NCBI RefSeq assembly: GCF_032118995.1
Contig: NC_092656.1
Location: forward strand, 23,686,476 to 23,750,475
Direction: 5' to 3'
Length of the DNA stretch: 64,000 nucleotides
From: Asterias amurensis
Taxonomy: Eukaryota > Echinodermata > Asteroidea > Forcipulatida > Asteriidae
The notes beneath the pieces were generated by a model. The model saw only the letters and a list, made by a program, of their open reading frames with translations, did not search any database and was not told where the DNA came from. This document shows positions 12,112 to 22,828 of the stretch, one piece after another. Position 1 is the stretch's first letter, and every line of letters begins with the position of its first letter. A program made the translations under genes and the position numbers.

Positions 12112-12459
12112 TATTGCTCGATACTTGGCCATATTTCCCACTCGTCACATCGCATCAAACTGCATAAAAAACCTGTCGCCGAATGTGGCCCTGTATTTCA
12201 TAGTTACTCCCTTAATATTATTATAATTATTAGTTATCAATTTAATTATTATTTAATTCAAATACTATTAAAAACAAGTAAATAAGGAGGACTATATGAT
12301 GGAGTATGGTATGTAAACTGATTTTCATGTTTGTTTTTTTTACTATTTCACTTGGTTTGGAACTATGTTGTTCCTATAGCAACATCAAAGAGCATTTTGT
12401 ACTTAACCTTCAGTTTTGTAAAACGTAAAGGAAATAACAATGTGTGACTTTTCACTCAC

Positions 12460-12644
12460 CTGTAAAGCGCTGGAATAAGTTTGAAAGTTTGTGATAATCG
12501 TATAACTCTTAGCGGTCCCCACTTCTCTGGAAACTCGTGATTCAGAGGGACCTTCCAGCCAAACTCTGGTACGCCGTATACTTTTTCCAAATCCTTAATA
12601 AAGTCACTGGGAATGTCACTGTTGCTGCTTCTAACACTTGCCAT
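12460..12644 (-). CDS. Probable first exon of an unnamed gene
   Basis: A minus-strand ATG at 12644 opens 61 codons plus two bases, running into a strong donor AG|GTGAGT at 12459-12454. The peptide begins MASVRSSNSDIPSDF and later contains KVYGVPEFGWKVPLNHEF and WGPLRVIRLSQTF. It has a balanced, non-repetitive composition with several Trp and Pro residues, unlike random frames nearby. I do not recognise the family and could not find a second exon in the downstream (lower-coordinate) sequence, which is mostly repeats. If real, this gene diverges from POLR2M and its body runs left, perhaps across much of 1-12.4 kb. It could also be a transposon fragment. Confidence 0.4.
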
Positions 12645-14504
12645 TGTGAACAAAGACGAACACCGTGCGCTCTGCTGGGTTCGCCGGCTTGACGTCCTTC
12701 TCCCACGGCAGTGTGTGTGTACTGTAACTGTGTGGTCCAAAAACTCAACTCAAAAACTTGCCACGTTATATACTTACACTTTAACGGACAAAAAATGAGA
12801 TTGTCTGTAGAAAATAAAGGCCAATCACTTGTCTCGTCCACATTAGCACGCGTTTACCAGGTTGTTATAAATAATTAACAACATCATTACAAAATGCATA
12901 CACTGACTTGGCTCTGAAGATTGCCCGGCCCGGCCGCACATTAAAATTGGACGTGCTGTTGGAGTGAGCGTGATGTACTTTGTGTACGAGAGCGTTACGG
13001 TAGTGTTTCGTACACTAACGAATCAGTGAATTGAACCCTGTCTCTCTCAGTATATTTAATCATTACAATTTTTGCAGGTAGCCAGGCTATCCATCAGCTG
13101 TTCATTGTCTATTTTTAGCATTTTGGGCTGGCGCGCGGCAGCTGATGATGATGTCAACAACAACGTGATGACGTACGCAACGTTCTTAGGATACGCAATA
13201 AAAATGAACGTCAGCGTTGCACTGATCACAAGCGGCGGGGGCGTCGCGGACCGTATGACATGTACACGTATCGGACGGACAGTACAGATGCATCACAGAA
13301 TAAACCGTACGCGCGAACGAAACATGAGAAACGTCAGGATTGAGGGTTAAAGGGGGGGGGGGGTATTAGTGGGGACATTTTAAATTTAGGCGAATTCATT
13401 ATTTTGTCAATTTTTTTTCTTTCTCGACCTCAAGGGCTGGTAAAAGGAGGGGGAGCGAGCCGGTTCTGGCGGCCTACTGATATTTAACGAGTTTGATCTT
13501 ATAAGCCCCCCCCCAAAAAAAAAACACAAACAAAAACCAAAACATATATATCTATATATATACCAGTTGATTACGGAAGCCGGATAGTGCCAAGAAATAG
13601 GAATGAATTAATAATTTATTTTCATAAGCGCGAGAATAATAATTGTTGGTACCTTTTATCTGGCGGCCGCCACTTTATCATCCGGCGGCGCGGCCAACAC
13701 ATAAAGTTATGGCGGCCGCCACATCTGGACTACACCCTCTTTACTTTATTGAGTGCGATGCACAGTTGTTTTGATTGCTCTAGTGTTACAGAGATGCTAA
13801 GTCAGCGGCCAGGAGAAAAAAAGAGTCCATTATTTGGAAGGCCTTTTCTTATAGTTCCCAAAGGTGATAATTTTTAATGATAAAGGCCCCCGAACAACAA
13901 AATGTCTTTTTATTACAAGACAGAAACAAACAATGATATACAAAATAAACCTACATTTAGTTCGGTCTAAAAAATAAGACGGGGACAAGTTCCCCTGGCG
14001 GCGGACACAAAGTCAAAGCCGGGGATCGGGGGAACAGAATCCCATGGGAGATTCTGCCCCACGGACCGTTATGCTCAGGGGGCCAGAATCCCCGTGACAC
14101 CGGGAAAATGAGCGGGCTGTGATCGAAAGTATTATTCTAATGGCAGCAAAACCATTGCATCAGTTTTTGACAAGTTTTTATCTGTTTTACTTTCATTACG
14201 TCACCAAGGCCAGTACATACACAGGTAGAGCAGCATTCTTTGGAATAAGATGTTCACACAAATTTTTTGTCACGTTGACAACATCCTTGAAATAGTTTTC
14301 TCTGTAGAGTTTTGAGAAAAGAGTAAAACAAATTTTGATATTAGTTCCAAACGGCCCTTGTTTTAAAACAGTGCACGCATAGCTTTTTTACTTTTTTGTA
14401 CGATTACTTTTGACTGACCATCTGACCACACCGAATGAGCTTCAACTTTTAGAAGTGATTCTGGTCTCTGTAAAAAATGAAACATAATTTAGACCATATC
14501 TTTG
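12645..14504. other. GC-richer divergent intergenic region
   Basis: Lies between the unnamed minus-strand exon and POLR2M. It contains CpG-dense patches (about 12900-13340 and 13660-13740, the latter with GCGGCCGCC repeated), homopolymer G and C runs near 13351 and 13507, and no conserved coding sequence. The patches are candidates for promoter regions. Confidence 0.4.
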
Positions 14505-14708
14505 TTTAGACCACGGACATAAAGGTTCTTATTGGGTGCGTTCCCGTTCGTTTAGCTTCCTTGGGTCGACCCCGGTGTGTGGTTGTTTTTTTTCCATGAC
14601 GAACGTGTGCAGATAATTACCGACGTTTGTCCTGGTGAAAAAAACCGCCACACACACCGGGGTCGACCCAGGGAAGCTAAACAAACGCACCCTATGTCTG
14701 TGGTTTAG
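14505..14708. mobile_element. Inverted-repeat MITE just upstream of POLR2M
   Basis: Inner arms of about 50 bases, with TTAGCTTCCTTGGGTCGACC at the left matched by GGTCGACCCAGGGAAGCTAA at the right, start and end at GGGTGCG / CGCACCC. Outer arms TAGACCACGGACATA and TATGTCTGTGGTTTA extend the pairing. The right end is 130 bases before the POLR2M start codon, so the element may lie in its promoter or 5' untranslated region. Confidence 0.65.
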
Positions 14709-14837
14709 ATTCAGTAATTTGAGCCACCAAGTGTCGAGATTTAGTTAGTCTAAAATGTCGCCGCCCAGGGGATAGTGCTTTTTCGGTCGTCGTGGGTTGT
14801 CAAATTACAACTATAAAGTTTGAGAAGTTAGAACATT

Positions 14838-14972
14838 ATGGCTAAGCAAGGAGATATGGGAAAAATTGAATCAAAGACTAAAGCCGAATTGATTGATCTT
14901 TTCAATAGACAACAGATGGTATTGTCACATAAGTGAGTATCATCAGTGTACAGGAAAAGTCAGGATGTCATT

Positions 14973-15023
<51 letters not shown>

Positions 15024-15721
15024 TCGAAGTCTTATATTATAGCGCACGTACGTATCTACCAAACAAGGTACTCAAGGCGCTGAGTATATACAAACTTTCA
15101 GAAAGATAGGTTGTTGCAGTGATGAATTCTGAGACCCATTGTCAGTGCAGTGGTCAGTCACTGAGTACTCGAACGTCAGTGTGCAGTGTGTTTAAAAAGC
15201 CTTCCCAAGGCATTTTCATGCAGTATATTTTCTGAAGATTCTGATCTGAAGATTCAGTGGTGCTGACTCAGTGATTGACGTCCACCACACCAGGGCTGAA
15301 TGCTTGCATTGCCTTTTTGTTGAGTTATAAATTAAAAAACATGCGGCCAAGTTGGACTAAACCATTCTGTAACTGGGGTGTTTCTATTGGAAGTGAGTGG
15401 GCGCTGTCCATTTTCTGATGCTTGTCGTTCGCACCTATAGCCCACACTCACTGCCGCGCAACAACCCTTTTGACAGAATGGTTCCAGCCAATGGCAAATG
15501 ATCGTCGTAAAATGTTCATCTAACAACGATTATTTTGAAAACGTATAGCGTTATAATGAGGCCCAAAATGTATTGTTAGACCCCTATTAAGGCTCATGGG
15601 GGGGAGCCTTAGAAAATTAGATAGTTTCTAGAAATATATTGTAGTATAATTAAATATAAACTATTATAATGAGTTATAAAAGTATATTTTTATGTGTAGT
15701 GAAAAATTGTATTCCTTCTAT

Positions 15722-15768
<47 letters not shown>

Positions 15769-18700
15769 TTTTATTTCCTCAAAACCTAAAAAAATAGATA
15801 AGATAAAAAGATAAAATACCCAGAACTTATGAATAGGAGACTTTTTCCACTGACGTCTCCATGTTTGTGGAGATAATAGCGGAATGAATCTCATAACAAA
15901 AATATGTATTCACAGGGTTAGTTTTGAGATATATGTCTCTTGCAAAATTAGAATCTTCCTTCATGCAATGTTGTGCCAACCCTTAATTTAAATGTTTTAT
16001 GCATCCACAGGAAAAGGCTTGAAGTACTTCCAGATAAAGGTAAAAAAGTTCAACTTTTAGCAGACAAGCTACAACAACTCATTGCAGACTATGCAACACC
16101 AATGGACGACACTGCAGATCTGTTTGATCAACTTGACATTGGTACAACCAAAACCACACCGCATGCTGTCAAGAACGCATTTCTGAATACAGACTCACCC
16201 AGTTCAAGCTTCAAACCGTACAGAACTTTGAAAACGAACAAGATATCAGACTTAGGGGAGGGATATGAGCGGCCGCAGGCTCCTCCCTCTCGAGGTGGAA
16301 CTCCTCGCCAGACGGTTGAGGGACAGCCTCCTGAGGTTTCTGCAGTTCGTATACCTCCACTTAGACACCCAGGAACAAAAGCTCTTAATGTGAAGGAGGC
16401 TGGAGATCTCTTGCAGACACAGAAGAGCAAAGTGGAGGTAAAGAATCGCAGCTAACTTCTTTTAAGGGAGAGTTGGAGGTCTTCGTCTCTGAATATGATG
16501 CTGGGTTTCCCAAATTTCACCATAGCTAACTGGGTGCTTTTCGCACTTCTCCAGCAGACCAAGTTCTTAACTTCACCAATGCTATTATAAACAACCTCAA
16601 AATCCTAAAACTAAAAAAAAGAAAAAAAGAAAAGAAAAAAAAAACCAACAAAAAAACCCATCCAAAACTATGAAAAAACACTCTAAAGCTAAGGAACTAC
16701 CCCTCCCACCCAAACAAAGTTAACAGAAACACCCAAAAGCTATGACAAATTCCCTGAACTGGCTTGAAGTTGTTTTGTGTCCATTGGATCGATGCTCTTG
16801 GACTTGTTATTTGGCGATGATTCACAACTTGAGTAAATGTCCCAACAGTAGGACTCGTTGGACATGGGACGCAGAAGCGTATTCCACTTGCGCTTGTGTG
16901 ATAACTTTTAATATTTATTTGTGTCTACTTTTAAGTGATTGTACATTTCTAAAGTTTTTTCTAATGGGTGCATTTTTGAATGTCATGTTGTGTAAGTGTT
17001 TTGCAATAATTTGTTTGATATATGTGTGTATCTCCTACAGGCATTAATGGCTCAACAAGCTGCAGAGAGATTATCAGAGAGACTGGACATTAGGATGGGT
17101 GAATACAAACCATTAACACCAGGCAGGTAAGAAGAAATGCAAAATAATAATGATGAATCATAATAATAATGCATTTAATAGATGTTAAATTTGCATCAGG
17201 GATAAAGAATATTAATTTAAGTTTTTACCCATACACCGATGTGTATTAGCACTGTATATTCAGTACTTTCCCGAGTCCTGTGAAAAATTATCACAGGTAT
17301 GTTACTCGGCTGGGATTCGAACCCTCGACCCTTGCAATTCTAGAGCAGTGTCTTACCAACTAGACTACCGAGGTTGCCCGGGAAAGTACTGAGTATACAG
17401 TGCTAATACACATCGGTTTATGGGTAAAAAACAAAATTAATATTCTTTATCGCCGATGCAAATTTAACATCTATTATATCGTTGCGGTACCCGCTGCCAA
17501 AACATAGGATTCGAACTGCCTCTAGCTACTTGTAAACCATACATGGTGCTATGTAAAAGGAGTAGGTCTTATATTTCCACTGTAGTCCCACATACCTTGC
17601 AGGAAAATACTGAATGTTGAAGCGCCTTGAGCATTACTGAGTGTTGAGTGTCGGATATGCTCGCTATATAAGAAGACATGCATACCTGTGTCATACATGT
17701 GGCAAACTGACTGACATTATTAACATGGAGTAGGCTTCTGGCAGGCTCTTGAGAATAGGACTCAAACTTTAGGGCCAGCACTTCTATAGCTTATTATGAA
17801 AATGTATTTAAATGTGTGCATGTAGTAAAGACAGAGAGACAAACCAGGAAATTTATACTCCCATGTTAGGTTTTAATTTTTTTTAGAGTTGGTGCTATCA
17901 GAATTAGGTCTCTTAATTCAAAAGTAGTCCCATATCTGGCAGGAAATACTGTATGTTACAGCGCCAGGGGTGTCACTGGGTGACGGACATGTGCGCTTTA
18001 TAAGAAGCCACAGTTATTATAACAGACAAGAAAAGGTGTAAAATTGCGTCAAACACTCTGGGTCTATTCATGTGATAAAAACAAGCAAAACAATGGAACT
18101 CAAACTAGGGAGAGTGTTTTGAGAGTACCACTCTTTGTACTACTAGAGAAATAGAATCCTTTGACTGTATTAGTTTTTTGATTTTACAGTACATGATGTA
18201 CATGTATGTACCTTCTGACATTCAAAGCACTTTGGTTCAGCCCCTCCCTACCTTCAGAGCATGCATCAGCACCGGCATGTGAGGCCAGGGCCCAATTTCA
18301 TAGAGCTGCTAAGCACAAAAATGTCCTTAGCATGAAATTTGTGCCTTGATAAAAACAGGATTACCAACCAAATTTCCACGCGATTTTGAGGATAAGCAAA
18401 CAGCTGAATACCTGTAACAAGCAATATGCAACAAATGGAAATTTGGTTGGTAATCCTGTTTTTATCAAGGAAGAAATTTCATGTTAAAGGGTCTATATAA
18501 CTTTTGTAGGACAAAAAACACAATGTCCACAGATTTACACTAAACTTACACAGTTCGAAGATAATGATAGTAGAAAGCTTCCCTGAAAATATTACGTGCT
18601 GAGGTGCTGTAGTTTTTGTGAAAGGAGTAAAACAATGTCATGAAAATTATTTTAATCATTTACAGCACCTCAGTAAGTAATATTTGAAGGGAAGCTTTCC

Positions 18701-19244
18701 ACTATCATTATCTTCAAATCCTGTAAGGTTAATGTAAATCTGTGGACATTTTGAAAAAGTACCCGAATCCTTTAAGAGTGACAACCTACATGTAAAGGTT
18801 CACCTTCTTTTACTACCTCTAATTGTTTCAATATTGATGATTAACTCAGACTCAAGTTTAATGTAAATCTATGGACATTTTGAAAAGGCACCCAAATCCT
18901 TTAAGCAAATTTGTTCCCCAGACTGGCCTTGCCTCCTATGGTGATACGACCTTCTCTAACATTGCCCCCCACCTTTGGAACTCTCTGCCTAAAAGTCTTA
19001 GAGATACACATGGCACTTCTCACTTCCAAACTCTCTTAAAACAGATGTTTTCAGATTCTTTGATTTGATCTGGACTGGAGCCTTTGAATGTTATACGGAG
19101 AAAGTGTGCATTATTATGTGGTTTTGGGGTTTTTGCTGCCTTAGGTACAGAGAGCAAGAGACAGATAGTGATGACAGCAGTGATGATGATGAAGATGATG
19201 ATGAAGATGATGATGAGGAGAAGAAGACAGAGCAGGCAACCTGA
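14838..19244 (+). CDS. POLR2M: RNA polymerase II-associated protein Gdown1 homologue
   Basis: Four exons: 14838-14932, 16011-16437, 17041-17126 and 19145-19244, all GT-AG with matching phases, giving 235 residues. Gdown1 (POLR2M, GRINL1A) binds RNA polymerase II, competes with TFIIF and confers Mediator dependence. Family landmarks: an N-terminal helix (KAELIDLFNRQQMVL) followed by LPDKGKK at residues 38-44, matching LPDKGKK in the human protein; a low-complexity middle; a conserved C-terminal block with IPPLRHP, KALNVKEAGDLLQTQK and AAERLSERLDIRM; then GRYRE followed by an Asp/Glu/Ser tail, as in human GRYREVRDEDDD. It is shorter than human (about 368), mainly in the middle. The start ATG has A at -3 and G at +4. 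The introns carry an AAT repeat, a TTTA repeat, a tRNA-like inverted-repeat element and a LINE remnant. The identification comes from remembered family sequence, not a search. Confidence 0.88.
14977..15022 (+). repeat. (AAT)n microsatellite with SINE-like flank
   Basis: Uninterrupted AAT triplets in POLR2M intron 1, followed by TCTTATATTATAGCGCACGT and ACTCAAGGCGCTGAG. This looks like the tail or head of a dispersed short element; a similar triplet-plus-TCTTATATAGC arrangement occurs near 40508-40570. Confidence 0.7.
15717..15770 (+). repeat. (TTTA)n microsatellite
   Basis: About 13 copies of the tetramer TTTA in POLR2M intron 1. Confidence 0.9.
17177..17475. mobile_element. Inverted-repeat element with tRNA-like core
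   Basis: About 97-base terminal inverted repeats. The left arm runs from AATAGATGTTAAATTTGCATC to CAGTACTTTCCCG; the right arm runs from CGGGAAAGTACTGAG to GCAAATTTAACATCTATT. The core at 17305-17374, read on the minus strand, has tRNA-like A-box (TAGTCTAGTTGGTAAGA) and B-box (GGTTCGAATCC) sequences. It lies in POLR2M intron 3. A partial relative is at 20745-20928. Confidence 0.75.
17305..17374 (-). pseudogene. tRNA-like sequence inside a MITE
   Basis: On the minus strand it starts CTCGGTAGTCTAGTTGGTAA and ends GGTTCGAATCCCAGCCGAG, so CTCGG and CCGAG can pair as a shortened acceptor stem. Because it is embedded between long inverted repeats and has a relative elsewhere in the window, it is probably a tRNA-derived repeat and not a working tRNA gene. 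Confidence 0.55.
17547..18020 (+). mobile_element. Two copies of a retroelement 3' tail
   Basis: Segments at about 17547-17680 and 17890-18020 share TAGTCCCA, CAGGAAATACTG and CGCTATATAAGAAG-type sequence, as does 25390-25500 in C1orf43. The CGCTATATAAGAAGCCACA plus ATT triplets arrangement at 25460-25500 is typical of a LINE or SINE 3' end. No coding part remains. Confidence 0.5.
18291..18483. mobile_element. Fold-back MITE, GGGCCCAATTTCATAGAGC family
   Basis: It starts GGGCCCAATTTCATAGAGCT and contains a long inner inverted repeat: CTTGATAAAAACAGGATTAC against GTAATCCTGTTTTTATCAAG. Relatives starting with the same phrase occur at 22097-22403, about 43147-43260 and 43470-43680. Confidence 0.65.
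18484..18775. mobile_element. TTAA-flanked fold-back MITE (second family)
   Basis: Ends TTAAAGGGTCTATATAAC and CCGAATCCTTTAA, with inner arms ACAATGTCCACAGATTTACA / GTAAATCTGTGGACATTTTG and AGAAAGCTTCCCT / AGGGAAGCTTTCC. A related copy is at 26259-26689. About 75 bases beyond the right end (18776-18853) also match, in inverse orientation, the sequence next to that copy. Confidence 0.7.
18900..19070 (+). pseudogene. LINE ORF2 C-terminal remnant
   Basis: The plus-strand frame includes ASYGDTTFSNIAPHLWNSLP and FQTLLKQMF before a stop at 19066-19068. The pattern (YGD..FS..AP.LWNSLP...F...LK..F) is the typical C-terminal end of non-LTR retrotransposon polyproteins. It sits in POLR2M intron 3, about 75 bases before the exon 4 acceptor. 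Confidence 0.7.
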
Positions 19245-19300
19245 CAGACAAGACAGTGGTACAACATTAGAGAAAGACCGATTCTTCGTCACCCTTTCAG

Positions 19301-20098
19301 GCCCAATGGTGACTTTAGTCCACTGTGTATTATATGGTGGCTTTTTAGACAACTGTGCACTATACCCTGCTTGAGCCCCAAAGGTGACTTTAGTCCACTG
19401 TGCACTATACCCTGCTTGAGCCCCAATGGTGACTCTGGTCAACTGTGCACTTTACCCTGCTTGAGCCCAAATGGTGACTTTGGTCAACTGTGCACTATAC
19501 CCTGCTTGAGCCCCAATGGTGACTTTAGTCAACTGTACACTATACCCTGCTTGAGCCCCAATGGTGACTTTAGTCCAATGTGCACTATACCCTGCTTGAG
19601 CCCCAATGGTGACTTTGGTCAACTGTGCACTATACCCTGCTTGAGCCCCAATGGTGACTCTGGTCAACTGTGCACTTTACCCTGCTTGAGCCCAAATGGT
19701 GACTTTGGTTAACTGTGCACTATACCCTGCTTGAGCCCCAATGGTGACTTTAGTCCACTGTGCACTATACCCTGCTTGAGCCTCAATGGTGACTTTAGTC
19801 CACTGTGCACTACACCCTGCTTGAGCCCCTATGGTGACTTTAGTCAACTGTGCACTATACCCTGCTTGAGCCCCAATGGTGACTTTGGTCAACTGTGCAC
19901 TATACCCTGCTTGAGCCCCAATGGTGACTTTGGTCAACTGTGCACTATACCCTGCTTGAGCCCCCAATGGTGACTTTGGTCAACTGTGCACTATACCCTG
20001 CTTGAGCCCCCAATGGTGACTTTAGTCCACTGTGCGCTATACCCTGCTTGAGCCCCAATGGTGACTTTGGTCAACTGTGCACTATACCCTGCACTATA
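19301..20098 (+). repeat. 45-bp minisatellite after POLR2M stop
   Basis: About 17-18 units of 45 bases, for example GCCCCAATGGTGACTTTAGT then CCACTGTGCACTATACC and CTGCTTGA. Units alternate between CACTGTGC and AACTGTGC and between TTTAGTC, TTTGGTC and TCTGGTC. Because 45 is a multiple of three, long open frames appear on both strands; these are artefacts of the repeat. The array starts 57 bases after the POLR2M stop codon. Confidence 0.92.
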
Positions 20099-20382
20099 CT
20101 ATGCACTATAAAATTGTATCCTTGACCACAAGAGGGGGGTTGTTTGGTCATGTTTTTCTTTGTGCAGTCATGATAAACCGACAGTATTATTTTGAACCCT
20201 AACGCTGACCACACACCTGTCTATGGTCTGCTCTCTTGGTAGTCAAATTGCACGAAAAGATATGGTGCACAACTTGTGACCACACTTGCACTGACTTTTA
20301 AACTGATTTTAAACCGACTCCCAAATGGCGCAACAAAGACTTTTTTGTTGATGATGTCAGATGATTTTTGTCAATGATAGTA

Positions 20383-20388
20383 AATAAA
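20383..20388 (+). promoter_or_regulatory. Candidate POLR2M polyadenylation signal
   Basis: AATAAA at this position is the first one I see after the POLR2M stop codon. If used, the 45-bp minisatellite would lie in the 3' untranslated region. Inference only. Confidence 0.35.
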
Positions 20389-20744
20389 AAATTTATAGTA
20401 GTTCAAAAGCCTTAGATTTGCATGTAACATTCTGCAGTTACGGAAACCAATTAAATTGAACCTAAACTTTCCATACACCTTCAAAGTTCGAGGCTTGTTT
20501 TGTGCCTAATAAAAAACAAAAGTACTAAATTTACATGTATATTATATACAAATATTGCAACTTATTCTGTCATAAATTGTACGGAGTAATACATCTAATT
20601 TACTATAGACTAGTAAATTTGTAAAACAGTAAATCTTGTTACCACATATCATGAATTCTTGTCCAGTTCCATTATTCACAAAACAGTTGCAGGTAGTCGT
20701 TGCAATCTGATAAATTCAAAGGCACCTATCTATTTTGTTAACTC

Positions 20745-20928
20745 AATTCATAATTAATAGATGGAAATTTGCATCGAGGATAACAGACACTACTCTAGAA
20801 TTGCAAAGGGCATGGGTTCGAATCCCACCAGAGTAATATGCCTGAGTATACAGTGCTAACACACATACGTGTATATGGGTAAAACCAAAATTAATATTCA
20901 TTTCATTATTAATGTCTAATCGCAACAA
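20745..20928 (+). mobile_element. Partial relative of tRNA-like inverted-repeat element
   Basis: It contains AATTGCAAAGGGCATGGGTT then CGAATCCCACCAGAGTA (B-box-like), followed by the arm GAGTATACAGTGCTAACACA and TATGGGTAAAACCAAAATT as at 17387-17450. The left arm is reduced to GATGGAAATTTGCATC, so most of one inverted repeat is deleted. Confidence 0.6.
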
Positions 20929-21554
20929 AAAATTGTCTTGACTTGCAGCTAGTTAAAATACTGTCTCTTACTCGCCTTAGTTTTTTACTCAACACTAGTC
21001 TTTGTTATCCAGCAGACTAAGTGCCTGCAGGAGACCAGTCCACTTTCTGTTTAAAAAAAATTGATAGAACTGCATACTTTTTGAGAGCCGAGTCCATTGG
21101 TCAAAATGTTGGATCATGTTTCTAGTGGTGTTATTATAATTTGTACAAAACTTTGAGAGTATTTCAACTACATATATTTGGTTTTTCTAAGTACTTGAAA
21201 GAATAAGAATTTAATACATTATAAAATAATACACAATATTCCAGAATGAATGTACACTTATTCACAACAATTTAAAAGCTATTTATAAAGTACCGTCTTT
21301 TCAGATGAAAGTAAAAATGTAAAGAATTGTATGTCAAATAAAAAATCAATTTAGAAAAAGAATTGAAAATACTGAATATTTCTTCTGAAAGGCTTGTTGT
21401 AAACTCCTCAGAAGTTATACTAGAACACAGCTTCAGGCGCAGCTGGACAAATACATTGTAATAATACACTGTTTTACTGACATAGCAAGTTTGGGGGTTA
21501 TCATGGTGCTGGGAGGCTGTTGGGGATGCAACAAGTGACAGTACACTAACCAGA
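20929..21554. other. Gene-free stretch
   Basis: No conserved coding sequence, tandem repeat or inverted repeat that I can support. It lies between the POLR2M 3' region and the 3' end of the C1orf43 gene. Confidence 0.4.
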
Positions 21555-21944
21555 TTAAAGGCAGTGGACACTACTGGTAATTACTCAAAATAGTTATTAG
21601 CATGAAACCTTACTTGGTAACAAGTAATGGAGAGCTGTTGATAGTACAAAACATTGTAAGAAACGGCTCCTTCTGAAGTAAAGTAGTTTTCAAGAAAGAA
21701 GTAATTTTCCACGAGTTTGATTTTGAGACCTCAGATTTAGAGTTTGAGGTCTCGAAATCAAGCATCTGAAAGCACACAACCTCGTGTGACAAGGGTATTT
21801 TTTCTTACATTATTATCTCGCAACTTCAAAAACAAATTGAGCTCAAATTTTCACAGGTTTGTTATTTCATGCATATGTTGAGATACACAAGTGGGAAGAC
21901 TGGTTTTTGACAATTACAAATAGAGCCCAGCTGAGTGTCTTTAA
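21555..21944 (+). mobile_element. TTAA MITE, full-length copy
   Basis: Begins TTAAAGGCAGTGGACACTAC and ends GAGTGTCTTTAA. It contains the palindromic core (GACCTCAGATTTAGAGTTTG ... CTCGAAATC) and the CTCAAATTTTCACAGGTTTG segment typical of the family. Confidence 0.8.
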
Positions 21945-22096
21945 TACTGTGTTCTCAACCATGTGTGCATTCAGAGCTACATGGACAACAGACATTGACC
22001 TCATAAACATGTCTGCTGTATCATAGAAAACCAATACGGTCTCCTACAAGGGGCACTTTGGACATTCTGGATTTACAAGAATTGAGTCTCTAACAT

Positions 22097-22403
22097 TGAG
22101 CCCAATTTCATGGAGCTGCTTAAGCACGCACAATTAACCAAGCACAAAACAATTGGCTCACTATAATAAGGTTACCAGCCAAAATAGCACTCAATGTATT
22201 ATATTTGAGACTGGTTTCCTGCTTATTTGCTAAGCAGAAAATTGTTAAGGACCATTGTCTACTCCCCCTTAAAAATGGGATGTTATGGCTTTCTTTAAAC
22301 ATAGGCCACATAATAAGACCGACGTAAAAAGACAGAAAGAGAGCCATTACACCCGACAAGGTATGCTATATTGTGTGCTTAAGCATCTCTATGAATATTT
22401 AGG
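22097..22403. mobile_element. MITE, GCCCAATTTCATGGAGC family
   Basis: Left end GAGCCCAATTTCATGGAGCT followed by TGCTTAAGCACGCACAA; right end GTGCTTAAGCATCTCTATGA and GGGCC form the inverted counterpart. Same family as 18291-18483. Confidence 0.6.
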
Positions 22404-22460
22404 GCCAAGCTGGTGAGAATTTTTATGGCAAGAGAACTATGCTGACGAAAATACATGCTT

Positions 22461-22756
22461 AAGCCCTTTTCACACAACTCTATTCCTCGGGTTTACCCAT
22501 GGGAGATAATGGCCGGTTTTTTCACACTATGATCGCTTTGCCCTGGCACATGGGCATACCCTAGGGAGTAGCCACCCATTCACCAGAGGAGGGCAAAGCG
22601 GTAAAACACAGAGTATTCTTGAAATATGCAGCTGGAACCTTGTGGAATAGGGACACAGTATGAAAGTGTGCCGGGGTAACCGTGTGGTACAAAAACTTCT
22701 GGGGCCTCTCCATGGCTGCATTCAACGAGGATAAGAGATACAGTGTGAAAAGGCCA
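22461..22756. mobile_element. MITE with AAGCCCTTTTCACAC ends
   Basis: Left end AAGCCCTTTTCACACAACTC; right end CAGTGTGAAAAGGCC. Same family ends as 1914-2256. The interior carries paired segments such as CCTCGGGTTTACCC / CCGGGGTAACC. Confidence 0.6.
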
Positions 22757-22828
22757 TAGGCAAATGGGGATTTTAGCAGCATACGCTGTGATCACAGCAT
22801 CACCTCCATTGATCTCTACCCAGCTTTT

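Noticed and set aside
13072-13877. Frames of 92 and 96 codons in the GC-rich region upstream of POLR2M
   Set aside because: No conserved motifs. The composition is explained by GC-rich sequence with fewer stop codons.
17305-17374. Functional tRNA gene
   Set aside because: The A-box and B-box are present, but the sequence is embedded in long inverted repeats and has a diverged relative in the window, so it is a repeat-borne tRNA-like sequence.
19020-19973. Long repetitive frames on both strands (15-residue repeats such as AGYSAQLTKVTIGAQ)
   Set aside because: The 45-bp minisatellite length is a multiple of three, so open frames arise on both strands. They overlap each other and contain stops in some units.
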